From NCBI GenBank assembly GCA_002502095.1, contig DAPJ01000012.1:1-64000 (forward strand): DNA of 64,000 nucleotides. The letters are read 5' to 3'. A program made the translations under genes and the position numbers. This document shows positions 9,332 to 17,783 of this stretch, piece by piece. The stretch's first letter is position 1. Each line of letters starts with the position of its first letter. Under the pieces are notes generated by a model. The model saw only the letters and a program-made list of their open reading frames with translations. It was not told where the DNA came from and did not search any database. This DNA is from Euryarchaeota archaeon UBA62. Lineage in GTDB: Archaea; Thermoplasmatota; Poseidoniia; Poseidoniales; Thalassarchaeaceae.

Positions 9332-9799
9332 ATGACAGGAACAGATGAGACACAGCTAGGAGACGACTTCTCATACATCATCAGGATTGCAGATACAGAC
9401 GTAGACGGCCTGCGTAAAATATCCGTCGGACTATGCTCTATCAAGGGAATAGGGATGAGGACTGCAGAGATGATTTGCAGACTCTCTGGAGTAGATGGAA
9501 GCAAGCTAGGGGGGCATCTAAGTGATGAAGAGCAGGACAAGCTCAGAGATTCCATTGGAACTTACGCTACCGAGATGCCTTGGTGGCTAATGAACAGGCA
9601 ACGAGATCTAGAAACTAATGAAGATGCTCATATTGTAGCTCTAGAAGTTAAGATGACCAGGGATGATGATGTTGCAAGGATGGCTGGTATCAAGACCTAC
9701 CGAGGCATGAGGCACAGAAGTGGTCACAAGGTTAGAGGACAGCGACTTAGAAGTAATGGCCGAAAGGGCTCTGCTCTTGGTGTCCAGAGGAAGAAGTGA
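9332..9799 (+). CDS. rps13: 30S ribosomal protein S13 (uS13)
   Basis: Head protein of the small ribosomal subunit, contacting the P-site tRNA and L5. Recognised by SIKGIGMRTAEMICRLSGVD and the C-terminal GIKTYRGMRHRSGHKVRGQR. An in-frame GTG lies upstream at 9311, but GGAGG (9320-9324) is spaced seven bases from the ATG at 9332, which decides the start. It opens the archaeal S13-S4-S11-RpoD cluster. Confidence 0.97.
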   Translation: MTGTDETQLGDDFSYIIRIADTDVDGLRKISVGLCSIKGIGMRTAEMICRLSGVDGSKLGGHLSDEEQDKLRDSIGTYATEMPWWLMNRQRDLETNEDAHIVALEVKMTRDDDVARMAGIKTYRGMRHRSGHKVRGQRLRSNGRKGSALGVQRKK

Positions 9800-9808
9800 G
9801 GTGATTAG

Positions 9809-10492
9809 ATGGGCGATCCAAAATTTGCAAGACCTAAGACTCAGACACCAACTCATCCGTGGAAGCAAGCAAGAATAGAGGAAGAGCACGCTCTGAAAGC
9901 AAAGTATGGCCTCAAGAAGATTGGGGGTATGAGGGAGATTTGGAGAGAAAAATCCGCTCTCAGAAGACATCGAAATCAAGCTATGAAGCTAATTGGTAGG
10001 GTGGACACATCTGAAGGCCACTACGCTCGTGAGAAGGATGACTTACTGGCTTCCTTAACCAGAAAAGGGCTACTTTCAGAGGGTTCTATTTTGGATAGCG
10101 TTCTGCAGATTGATGTAGAGCTGATGCTAGCTAGAAGGCTCCAGTCACAAGTCTACTACAAGGGGCTAGCACCATCGATGAGAGCGGCTAGGAATCTGAT
10201 AGTCCACGGACACATTTCAATCGGGGATCAGAAGATGACAGTACCCGGATATCACGTTCTCAGAGAAGAGGAAGAGATGCTCAGGTACACCTCGGGTTCC
10301 AAGTACGAGAATCCCGATCATCCTTTTAGGCAGGAATTAGAAAAGATTAGGGCCACTTTAGACACATCCGAGGAAGAAGCGGACACTGTCGGCGGACCAG
10401 TGAAGGTTGCAGATACCTTCGTTGAAGATATCAAAGCTGGAGAGGCTACGGCCCCTACAGTAGAGGATACTATTCCAGAAGGTGATAATTGA
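9809..10492 (+). CDS. rps4: 30S ribosomal protein S4 (uS4)
   Basis: Primary 16S rRNA-binding assembly protein. It has the S4 RNA-binding segment near residues 105-160 ([20 protein letters not shown], then [11 protein letters not shown]). The N-terminal archaeal/eukaryotic-type start ([18 protein letters not shown]) is clear. It carries an acidic, Thr/Glu-rich tail of about 40 residues. GAGGTGAT sits six bases before the ATG. Its stop codon overlaps the start of S11. Confidence 0.97.
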   Translation: MGDPKFARPKTQTPTHPWKQARIEEEHALKAKYGLKKIGGMREIWREKSALRRHRNQAMKLIGRVDTSEGHYAREKDDLLASLTRKGLLSEGSILDSVLQIDVELMLARRLQSQVYYKGLAPSMRAARNLIVHGHISIGDQKMTVPGYHVLREEEEMLRYTSGSKYENPDHPFRQELEKIRATLDTSEEEADTVGGPVKVADTFVEDIKAGEATAPTVEDTIPEGDN

Positions 10493-10872
10493 TGTCCCAC
10501 AAGGCTATCCTGCATATCTTTACCACACACAATAATGTGTTGATGACTGCCACTGATCTTACTGGTTCCGAGACCATTTGTAAGGTATCAGGAGGTATGG
10601 TAACTAAGGGCGGTTCTGAGAAATCTAGTTCGTTCGCATCCATGAGAGCGGCTGAAAGAATGGCTGAGATGCTTGCAGAGAAAGATTTCAACCAAGTTAT
10701 CGTGAAGTACAGAGGGGCTGGAGGGAATAAATCTCACAGCGCCCCCGGTGCCACCTCTGCTATCAGAGCATTAACAAGGGCTGGAATGCAGGTTACTAGA
10801 ATAGAAGATGTCACTCCCATACCAACCGATGGTACAAAGTCTAAGGGAGGACGCCGTGGAAGGCGTGTTTGA
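10492..10872 (+). CDS. rps11: 30S ribosomal protein S11 (uS11)
   Basis: Platform protein of the small subunit. It shows the typical [20 protein letters not shown] start, the [15 protein letters not shown] helix and the C-terminal [12 protein letters not shown]...GGRRGRRV tail that reaches toward the mRNA exit. The ATG at 10492 overlaps the S4 TGA and is preceded by AAGGTGAT; a TTG just before it (10489) is less likely. Translational coupling with S4 is probable. Confidence 0.97.
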   Translation: MSHKAILHIFTTHNNVLMTATDLTGSETICKVSGGMVTKGGSEKSSSFASMRAAERMAEMLAEKDFNQVIVKYRGAGGNKSHSAPGATSAIRALTRAGMQVTRIEDVTPIPTDGTKSKGGRRGRRV

Positions 10873-10883
10873 GGTGTGAAAAT

Positions 10884-11771
10884 ATGGTCAATGCAGAAAT
10901 TCTCTATGAGGACGATGAGAAAATCAAGATTCTTTTGAAGGAAACAGATCGAGCTTTTGTTAACTCGATAAGGAGGACGTTGATGTCGGATACTCCAAAA
11001 ATGGCTATCGAGACTGTGAGCTTCATCAAGAAGACAGAGGAAGAAGATGGAGAAGTTTGGGAGACTGACGGACCACTTCCAGATGAGGTCATCGCACAGA
11101 GACTTGCAATGATTCCTATCCCTACAAACCACGAACAGTACTACTTCCAGGATGAGTGCCCAAACTGTGCAGATATGGTAGAAGAAGACAGGGGATGTGC
11201 CCTGTGTACGATGCTCTACTACTGTCAGAAGAAGGGTTCTCAAGAAGGAGTATGGGTAACAGCTGGTGATCTTAACTTTCTAGGAGAAGAGGAGGGTTTC
11301 ATTCCCGAGAAATACCAATCTATACCAATAACTAAGCTATTCCAAGGTCAGATTATTGAGTTTTCAGCCACTGCAATCATGGGAAGGGGTAGGGACCATG
11401 TGAAGTGGTCACCTGTTTGCGGTGTGAACTTCAATCCAAGACAGATTGGAGTTATTAACACAAAGTCCAGGGCAAAGATTCTCTGGGACTTAGGACTTAA
11501 CATCAAAGCTGGAGATTTCAACAAGGATGGTAAGCTGGAAGATGTCGATAAGGTTGATCTGCTAAGAAAGGACTTGAATCACGTTGGCTCTGGGACCGAA
11601 GAGTCCAGAGAGTTCAAGGAAGCCGTAGTTTTGGAAGACGTTCCCAATGAGTTCATACTGTCCTTCGAGACTGATGGGTCAATGAGTCCTAAAGTTGCCT
11701 TTGAAATGGCTGTTGCGGAGCTTACTGGAAGGTTTGGCGGGATCGACGACGACCTCAAGGCTGTTCTCTGA
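10884..11771 (+). CDS. rpoD: DNA-directed RNA polymerase subunit D
   Basis: The archaeal counterpart of Rpb3/alpha; with subunit L it nucleates polymerase assembly. Recognised by FVNSIRRTLMSDTPKMAIE (about 25-43), AQRLAMIPIP (71-80) and GRGRDHVKWSPVCG (167-180). Four Cys (C92, C95, C105, C108; a fifth at 114) form a probable zinc loop after IPIP, as in Rpb3. The ferredoxin-like Fe-S domain that many archaeal D subunits carry is absent. In its place residues 211-222 read DFNKDGKLEDVD, a perfect EF-hand/dockerin-type calcium loop pattern. The ATG at 10884 is chosen over the TTG at 10869 because GAGGTG lies seven bases before it. Confidence 0.96.
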   Translation: MVNAEILYEDDEKIKILLKETDRAFVNSIRRTLMSDTPKMAIETVSFIKKTEEEDGEVWETDGPLPDEVIAQRLAMIPIPTNHEQYYFQDECPNCADMVEEDRGCALCTMLYYCQKKGSQEGVWVTAGDLNFLGEEEGFIPEKYQSIPITKLFQGQIIEFSATAIMGRGRDHVKWSPVCGVNFNPRQIGVINTKSRAKILWDLGLNIKAGDFNKDGKLEDVDKVDLLRKDLNHVGSGTEESREFKEAVVLEDVPNEFILSFETDGSMSPKVAFEMAVAELTGRFGGIDDDLKAVL

Positions 11772-11809
11772 GCAGGATATATTATTTCCCTGTAGCATAC
11801 GGAATATTC

Positions 11810-12784
11810 GTGCCGGAGTTGCTTGGGCGAGGATATTGTGGCGGACACGTCACTCTATTGTTCACCATTGAAGATAGCGATCCAGATCCTATTAATCAAG
11901 GCAGCAGAGGTGTTGGAATATGTCTGCAAGACGGTGTAGAGATTATTTGTAGGGGAAGAGAGGGGAAGGGCAATCTTGATGTCTTCTTCACTGACCATAT
12001 TGGCGATTCTAGATTGTATATGGATTGCTTAAATTTACTCTCTATTGGAGTTCCTGAGGTTATGGAGTATGACTGGGAGGCTACTGTCAAATTGGGTTTA
12101 CCAACTGGACAGGGGTTTGGAATGTCTGCCGCGGGTTCGGTTTCTTTCTGCAATTCCATTCAGAGGGCGATTGGAATACCTTACGAAGAGGGGCACAGGC
12201 GTTCACTAATGATTTCTCATCTGGTAGATCGTAAAAGGTCCAGTGGGTTGGGGGATGTGACCGCATTATCAGCCGGGGGAGTAGAGATAAGGAAAATCCC
12301 TGGCTCTCCGTTTAGCGGTCATCTCCTAGAAAACGGCCCTGGTAAGTCAGAGGGTTGGACTACTGAGGCAGAAATAATACTGGCTTGGAAGGGCGAGGGG
12401 GGTAAGCATACCTCATCGTATATCGATAACCCAGAGTGGAGGGGATTAATCTCATCTGCTGGGAGTAAGAATCTTGAAGATCTGTCTCACAATAAGTGGG
12501 ATGAGTCGAGATGGAGCGATATTATTCTTAGTTCTAGAAAATTCTCTGTAGAGAGTGGGCTTTCCAGTGAGAAGTCTCGTTCTGAGGTACTAAGAAAGTG
12601 TGAGGAGGCTATGTTGGAGGGAGGGATGAATCATAGCGGTGTTGCACTTCTTTGTATGCTAGGAACTAGTGTGGCAATTGTACCCAACAGTATCAAATCA
12701 GGACTAGTTGGAGTGAATCAAGTCAGAAGTCTGCTAGATAGTTACGGATTGGAAAATATCCTTACGAGAATTGGAGATATCTAG
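11810..12784 (+). CDS. Pantoate kinase (archaeal GHMP kinase)
   Basis: Phosphorylates pantoate to 4-phosphopantoate in the archaeal coenzyme A pathway. The product has the GHMP-kinase plan: GRGYCGGHVTLLF near the N-terminus, the phosphate-binding loop GLPTGQGFGMSAAGS (about 95-109) and a downstream RKRSSGLGDVTALSAGGVE segment typical of pantoate kinases. The start is a GTG at 11810; an upstream stop in frame (11792) leaves little choice. It follows rpoD with about 38 bases between. The next enzyme of the pathway is encoded at 50495 in this same window. Confidence 0.87.
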   Translation: MPELLGRGYCGGHVTLLFTIEDSDPDPINQGSRGVGICLQDGVEIICRGREGKGNLDVFFTDHIGDSRLYMDCLNLLSIGVPEVMEYDWEATVKLGLPTGQGFGMSAAGSVSFCNSIQRAIGIPYEEGHRRSLMISHLVDRKRSSGLGDVTALSAGGVEIRKIPGSPFSGHLLENGPGKSEGWTTEAEIILAWKGEGGKHTSSYIDNPEWRGLISSAGSKNLEDLSHNKWDESRWSDIILSSRKFSVESGLSSEKSRSEVLRKCEEAMLEGGMNHSGVALLCMLGTSVAIVPNSIKSGLVGVNQVRSLLDSYGLENILTRIGDI

Positions 12785-13854
12785 GAGCTTGATCCTTCAT
12801 GGAACTTATCTAAAAGTGTCAAGTCTAGTGGACTTGCATCCAACTGCTCAGCTCCATTTATGACTAGCCCGTCACAAAATCCATGCCTATACACAATGGC
12901 CCCATGGCCATATTCTGCGACATAGCGATCTACTTGCTTCTGTGTTTTCTTTCGTGGAAACTTCAGATCTGCTCCAAAGAAATGTTTGGCGTCTATCCAA
13001 GCGCACGGGACTCCATTTATTCTTACGTCATCAATCATCAATAGATCTGGGGTAATCACTGCTCTTCCTTCTGATTTTTTCTGTTCTGCCATCAGGTCCT
13101 CTTGAGTTCTGTACCTAACGCCAATGGAGTCAAAGAATAAGTAGAGGACGTCTTCGAAGACCATTGATGCTTTGTGGGTCTCATCCTGATTAACTGAGCT
13201 TACTCTATCCATGGATTCTGCTAGTTCGAACTGTTCCCTATCTCTGTCTTTCATCTTTGACGGTTGCTTCAAGAACTCCTTTATTCTGTTCTTACCCCAC
13301 CCTCTACCTGTCAAAATAGCCCTGAAGGTATTCACGGGAGGTGCGTCAAATCTCTTCGAAAGTGATATCACATCTTCACCGGAGTTATACCTTCGACTTA
13401 GCTCATTAGATCTGCGCATTAGTTTGTGATGAGAGTAAACGCTCTTCTCTTGGTTCAGAGCATTCCTAAGAGATAGTGCCTGTTCCAGAGATATGGATAG
13501 TCCATCTAACTGTGATGCGATCTCATCTACTCTCTCCTGGGGAAGGAATCCGAACTCTCCTCTCCTCATCACAATCTCTCCTGCCTTCTTCTGAGTGTTT
13601 TTGGGGACTGCATTGAGCTCCCAATTCACATCTATTGTTCTTGGAGGGGGGTCTATCTCAGAAGGAAATCCCATTGGCTTTGGATCTGCTGAAAATCTAG
13701 CCAAGGCCCTCTCGATAGACTCAGACTGATCGTCTCTCTTGGGAGGATTGTTGCTTCGTCTTCCCTCAAAACGATTCTTGGGCCTGCGTCGGCCACGGCT
13801 CTTTCTTTCTCTTTTTTCTTCGCTCAACGGAACTCCGAGAGCAGTTAGCTCCAT
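12781..13854 (-). CDS. Archaeal CDIN1/C15orf41-like TPD-motif nuclease
   Basis: A predicted PD-(D/E)XK-fold nuclease. Residues 1-95 are basic and probably disordered. From about 100 the order of motifs follows human CDIN1 (C15orf41): an HTH-like helical region (LSRRYNSGEDVISLSKRFD, then RAILTGRGWGKNRIKEFL), an acidic position in MVFEDVLYLFF (E234), VITPDLLMI containing the TPD motif (268-270), AWIDAKHFFG (D288, K290; human WIESKASFG) and GAIVYRHGF (human GLVIYWYGF). These would supply the E, D, (D/E)-x-K active site. The gene ends four bases inside pantoate kinase, tail to tail. Its substrate is unknown; human CDIN1 partners codanin-1. The homology claim rests on my recall of the human sequence. 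Confidence 0.8.
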   Translation of the reverse strand: MELTALGVPLSEEKRERKSRGRRRPKNRFEGRRSNNPPKRDDQSESIERALARFSADPKPMGFPSEIDPPPRTIDVNWELNAVPKNTQKKAGEIVMRRGEFGFLPQERVDEIASQLDGLSISLEQALSLRNALNQEKSVYSHHKLMRRSNELSRRYNSGEDVISLSKRFDAPPVNTFRAILTGRGWGKNRIKEFLKQPSKMKDRDREQFELAESMDRVSSVNQDETHKASMVFEDVLYLFFDSIGVRYRTQEDLMAEQKKSEGRAVITPDLLMIDDVRINGVPCAWIDAKHFFGADLKFPRKKTQKQVDRYVAEYGHGAIVYRHGFCDGLVINGAEQLDASPLDLTLLDKFHEGSSS

Positions 13855-13889
13855 GAACCCACCGCGTGATAGTCAGTGGTTTTGTAGCG

Positions 13890-16748
13890 TCATACGAAGG
13901 CTATTCCGGGCTCTAGAGGGAAAGCAACCCTGGCCTTATCAGCAACATCTTCACCATCTCCAACAAAATATGATGTGATCGATTCTATATCCAATGCCAT
14001 AGCTAGGAATTCAGAATTCTGATTAATTATTTCCACCTCATTCAAGTAATTGAGCAGGAGAGTTTTCTGAGAGTTTGACCAAGTATGTATTCTACCTCTC
14101 TTCTTTTTGGAGCCTGTTGTTAGAGTCATCCATAACTGAAATATTTCTCCTCGCATGGTTTCATTCTCGAATATTGGAAGGTTTCGTATATGCTCTTGAC
14201 CCTGACTTTTGAAATCAAAATCTGTAGAAGCCAGATTAATAGCATCGCTGGCAAGTTCTGATTTCCATTTACTAGCTACCTGGACCACCATTCTGGATAG
14301 TGGTGATTCAGAGTGTTTTTCTGCTAGAGATCTGAGATTTCTCGCAGTATCAATAAACTCTCTTAGATAGTCTTCACGAGCCAGTACCAGTGACCAGTCT
14401 GAATCTGAAAGATCTGAAAGATCTGAGAGTGTGTTACTAGCGAGAATACCTGTGCCCCCTAGCGAAGACCAGAATTCCTCAGCAATATGAGGGGTAGCGG
14501 GGGCTAACATCTCTGACCAGATACATAGGAATCTCTGGATTGTCTCCCTATCTGATCCACCTCTTCTCCTGTACCATTGCCAGTCTGATAGCATTTCATA
14601 ATGACTGATCATTACTCCTTCCCTTAGACTAACATCTTCCATTGCATCGATCCACCTAGTTTGATTATCGAGTGCTCTTGCTAGTAGCCAAGAGTCGATA
14701 TCCTTTGGGTTTAGGGATGCACTCTCCAATGATTTGAATGCCTCGAAAATTTGGTTCATCTGGCGTGAGCTAGACTCTAATGCAGTATCTGACCAGTCCA
14801 TTCCAGCCTCTGGATTTGCCCCGAAGAGGATGAAGAGCCTCACTGTGTCCGCTCCAAACTTAGTAACCATCTCTCCTGGACTGACAGTATTACCAAGGGA
14901 TTTTCCCATTTTGACAGACCGGGTCGTCAGACCAGCACCACAATTAGGACAGTCTCCTCCAAAATTTTCAATATGGTACTCAGAGTTACAGTCTACACAG
15001 AAAGGAGCGGGGGCATTCAACATGCCCTGACATACCAAACGTCCGAATGGCTCACCTACCAAGTTCATTCCCAAATCTCTTGTAGCCTTAGTAAAGAATC
15101 GGGCATACAAGAGATGCATCACGGCATGCTCAATTCCTCCGATGTAGAGATCTACTCCTCCATCTAACCAATAATTCACTTTGTCCGAATCGAAGGGTTC
15201 CGAACTATTACTAGAATCTGCAAATCTCAAGAAGTACCACGATGAATCAAAGAAAGTATCCATTGTATCGGTCTCCCGCTTCGCTTTACCTCCGCATTTA
15301 GGACATTCTACATTTAGGAATTCTTCATTTTCCTCCAATGGATTACCACTGTTTTCCCAACTGAATTTAACATCAAGAGGAAGTTTGACTGGTAGGTCAC
15401 TATAGCTGACAGGTACAACCCCGCAATCATCGCAATGAATCATGGGGATTGGGGTTCCCCAGAATCTCTGACGACTCAGCAGCCAATCCTTCAGTCTGTA
15501 CTGCACCGTTCCATAACCGGTTTCATTGGCCTCTAGAGCGGATATTACTGCTTCCTTGGCTTCATTTCCGTACAGGCCATCGAATGATTCTAGGTTAGAG
15601 TTAGCCATCCATCCCAAGCCGTCGAATACAGGATTCTCTTCAATCGCATCAGCCCCTCTTGTCTTGGATAATACTGGCCTAATTGGAAGATCGTATTTCT
15701 TGGCGAAGTCATAGTCCCTTTGATCGTGGCCAGGTACTGCCATTACAGCACCTGTTCCATAGCTGGCAACTACGAAGTTTCCAGCATATATCGGAACCTC
15801 CTCGCCATTTAGTGGATTGATGGCAAAGCGGCCCAATGGAACTCCTTTTTTCTCCTTGAGCATATTGATTCTCTCAAACTCGGTCATCCTTGCACATTCG
15901 TTCCTTAGTTTCTCCCAATCATCATAATAATCCGTGCCCGAGACTAATTCTTTGCATAGGGGGTGTTCAGGCGATAGTGTTAGGAAAGTAACTCCAAAAA
16001 TAGTATCTGGTCGAGTAGTGAAGGCTCCAATAGATGATTCTGAGCCTACTACTTTGAAATTGATATGAGCTCCTTGGGATCTTCCTATCCAATTTCTTTG
16101 CATGGTCTTGACGTTTTCTGGGAATTCAATATCATCCAACTCATTCAGTAGCTCATCTGCATACTCTGTCATTCTCAAAAACCATTGAGCCATGTCCTTC
16201 TGTACGACCTCGAGACCACATCTCCAACATCGATTATTTTTCACTTGCTCGTTAGCAAGTACCGTGTCACAATCGTTACACCAATTAACTGGTGCGAATC
16301 TCCTCTCAACCAGCCCTGCTTCGTGGAATTTCAGAAACAACTGCTGATTCCAATGATAATACCCAGGCGTGGATGTAGCAAACATCCTACGCCAATCGTA
16401 AGAATATCCCATACGTTCTTGATCGGTCTTAATCATCTCGATATTTCTCTCGGTTACTGTATGAGGATGCCCAGATTCTTTTTTCGCTGCATTCTCGGCG
16501 GGCATCCCGAATGAGTCATACCCCATTGGATACAATACGTTCTTTCCCCTCATTCTTTGAAATCGAGCCATTGCATCTCCTATCGAGTAATTTCTAACGT
16601 GACCCATATGCATATTTCCAGATGGGTAAGGGAACATCTCAAGGCAGTAGAATTTGGGCTTGGAGTGATCGACTTCTACTTCGAATACTCCTTCTAATGA
16701 CCATGTTCGTTGCCATTTACTCTCAATAACGTGAGGATTATATGACAT
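13890..16748 (-). CDS. leuS: Leucyl-tRNA synthetase, bacterial type
   Basis: Charges tRNA-Leu and edits mischarged products. The class I signature is MFPYPSGNMHMGHVRNYSIG (HMGH near residue 46). The KMSKS loop is written KMGKS (about 614). The CP1 editing domain contains the Thr-rich FTTRPDTIFGVT, and zinc-knuckle CxxC pairs occur at about 160-182 and 445-475. The HMGHVRNY wording and domain order are those of bacterial LeuRS, not the archaeal/eukaryotic form, pointing to gene replacement by transfer. The ATG at 16748 is chosen because GAGGTG sits directly upstream and overlaps a possible GTG start at 16757. Confidence 0.96.
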   Translation of the reverse strand: MSYNPHVIESKWQRTWSLEGVFEVEVDHSKPKFYCLEMFPYPSGNMHMGHVRNYSIGDAMARFQRMRGKNVLYPMGYDSFGMPAENAAKKESGHPHTVTERNIEMIKTDQERMGYSYDWRRMFATSTPGYYHWNQQLFLKFHEAGLVERRFAPVNWCNDCDTVLANEQVKNNRCWRCGLEVVQKDMAQWFLRMTEYADELLNELDDIEFPENVKTMQRNWIGRSQGAHINFKVVGSESSIGAFTTRPDTIFGVTFLTLSPEHPLCKELVSGTDYYDDWEKLRNECARMTEFERINMLKEKKGVPLGRFAINPLNGEEVPIYAGNFVVASYGTGAVMAVPGHDQRDYDFAKKYDLPIRPVLSKTRGADAIEENPVFDGLGWMANSNLESFDGLYGNEAKEAVISALEANETGYGTVQYRLKDWLLSRQRFWGTPIPMIHCDDCGVVPVSYSDLPVKLPLDVKFSWENSGNPLEENEEFLNVECPKCGGKAKRETDTMDTFFDSSWYFLRFADSSNSSEPFDSDKVNYWLDGGVDLYIGGIEHAVMHLLYARFFTKATRDLGMNLVGEPFGRLVCQGMLNAPAPFCVDCNSEYHIENFGGDCPNCGAGLTTRSVKMGKSLGNTVSPGEMVTKFGADTVRLFILFGANPEAGMDWSDTALESSSRQMNQIFEAFKSLESASLNPKDIDSWLLARALDNQTRWIDAMEDVSLREGVMISHYEMLSDWQWYRRRGGSDRETIQRFLCIWSEMLAPATPHIAEEFWSSLGGTGILASNTLSDLSDLSDSDWSLVLAREDYLREFIDTARNLRSLAEKHSESPLSRMVVQVASKWKSELASDAINLASTDFDFKSQGQEHIRNLPIFENETMRGEIFQLWMTLTTGSKKKRGRIHTWSNSQKTLLLNYLNEVEIINQNSEFLAMALDIESITSYFVGDGEDVADKARVAFPLEPGIAFV

Positions 16749-16936
16749 TTTACACACCTCGGTAGTCCCAGAGAATCAGTCTCCTTTCTGAAGAGGGTTT
16801 ACTGTTAGCCTCCTCACTGGTGGAGTCCCCGTACAGGACATTCTTGCCATGTACCTCGTAAAGGAGGGGCGATTTTGAACCCTGCCCCCAATATGCTTCC
16901 ACCATACCTATTGGATAAGACCGATTGCGGTCAAGC

Positions 16937-17662
16937 ATGCTAGCAGATGGTGAGTTCGATAAGCAGGTAGGAAATGACGGTGTAGATGTATGGGTAACTC
17001 AGATGGGTGACTACATGAACATGAATACAGCTTTCATAGATAAGAAAAATGGAATTGTCGCTATAGTTGATCCTTTTGATTCTGAAAGATGGATAGAGGG
17101 ATTAGCAGAGGAGGGTCTCCGTCCGACCCATATTTTGTATACACATACACACAGAGACCATGTTGAAGGATATTCATCCATGATCTCACTCGCACCAAAT
17201 GTGGAGGTTTGGGGCCATGAGGATGCCAGAGTTAGTGGAACGATGTCAAACAAAGTTTTCAGTCTAATAGGTCATGCCGTGTTCAAGAATGTAGACTTCA
17301 CCAATACTTGGAAAAATAATCCTGATTCTTCTGTTGAGTTTAAGTTGGGTTCTATCTCACTAGTCGTCACTCACTCGCCGGGTCATGCCCCTGGACACGT
17401 TACATTACATGGACACGGTGTATATCATGCCGGAGATTTACTATTCACCAATGGGATGGGAAGGGTGGATTTACCAGGGAGTGATCCAGAGGCGCAATGG
17501 AGGAGTATCAGAAAAGCAAAATCAATTCTGGAGGGTCTGCCAAAAAATTGGCGATTAATTCCTGGACATAGATATGATTGGATTGATGGGACGACTCCTG
17601 ATTGGGTTACAATCGAAGAGGCATTAGAGCATAATTACGCCCTGAACAACCGGAACCTGTGA
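16937..17662 (+). CDS. MBL-fold metallohydrolase (glyoxalase II-like)
   Basis: A cytoplasmic metallo-beta-lactamase-fold hydrolase. Metal ligands are visible in THTHRDHVEG (HxHxDH, about 75-84), in SPGHAPGHVTLHG, in the bridging Asp of YHAGDLLFTNGMGR and in the last His of LIPGHRYDW. This set is that of the glyoxalase II/persulfide dioxygenase branch, so a thioester or related substrate is likely. I prefer the ATG at 16937 over the TTG at 16925; neither has a strong Shine-Dalgarno. The 180-base gap to leuS holds the divergent promoters and a GC hairpin, but no RNA gene that I can recognise. Confidence 0.85.
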   Translation: MLADGEFDKQVGNDGVDVWVTQMGDYMNMNTAFIDKKNGIVAIVDPFDSERWIEGLAEEGLRPTHILYTHTHRDHVEGYSSMISLAPNVEVWGHEDARVSGTMSNKVFSLIGHAVFKNVDFTNTWKNNPDSSVEFKLGSISLVVTHSPGHAPGHVTLHGHGVYHAGDLLFTNGMGRVDLPGSDPEAQWRSIRKAKSILEGLPKNWRLIPGHRYDWIDGTTPDWVTIEEALEHNYALNNRNL

Positions 17663-17669
17663 GAACAGG

Positions 17670-17783
17670 TTACTTCTTTCTTCTTAACTTAGCAATGAAT
17701 GATCCAATTGTGGCGATGAAAATCTTATTTCTCCATAACCATGATAGGAGTTTGAAAGTACTTCTGATCCTTCCCAAAATCAC
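17670..17783 (-). CDS. Small basic single-helix membrane peptide, coupled to aceE
   Basis: A 37-codon reading frame starts at a GTG that overlaps the aceE stop codon (GTGA). The peptide begins MILGRIRSTFKLLSWLWRN and ends KLRRKK. One hydrophobic stretch (IFIATIGSFIA) is flanked by basic residues, which fits a single transmembrane helix or amphipathic membrane-binding segment. The four-base overlap suggests translational coupling. I know no family for it, and a chance frame cannot be excluded. Confidence 0.4.
   Translation of the reverse strand: MILGRIRSTFKLLSWLWRNKIFIATIGSFIAKLRRKK

Noticed and set aside
16758..16936. Possible tRNA near GGTTCAAAATC on the minus strand
   Set aside because: The flanks form a simple GC hairpin with a 13-base loop; no acceptor, D or anticodon arms can be drawn.
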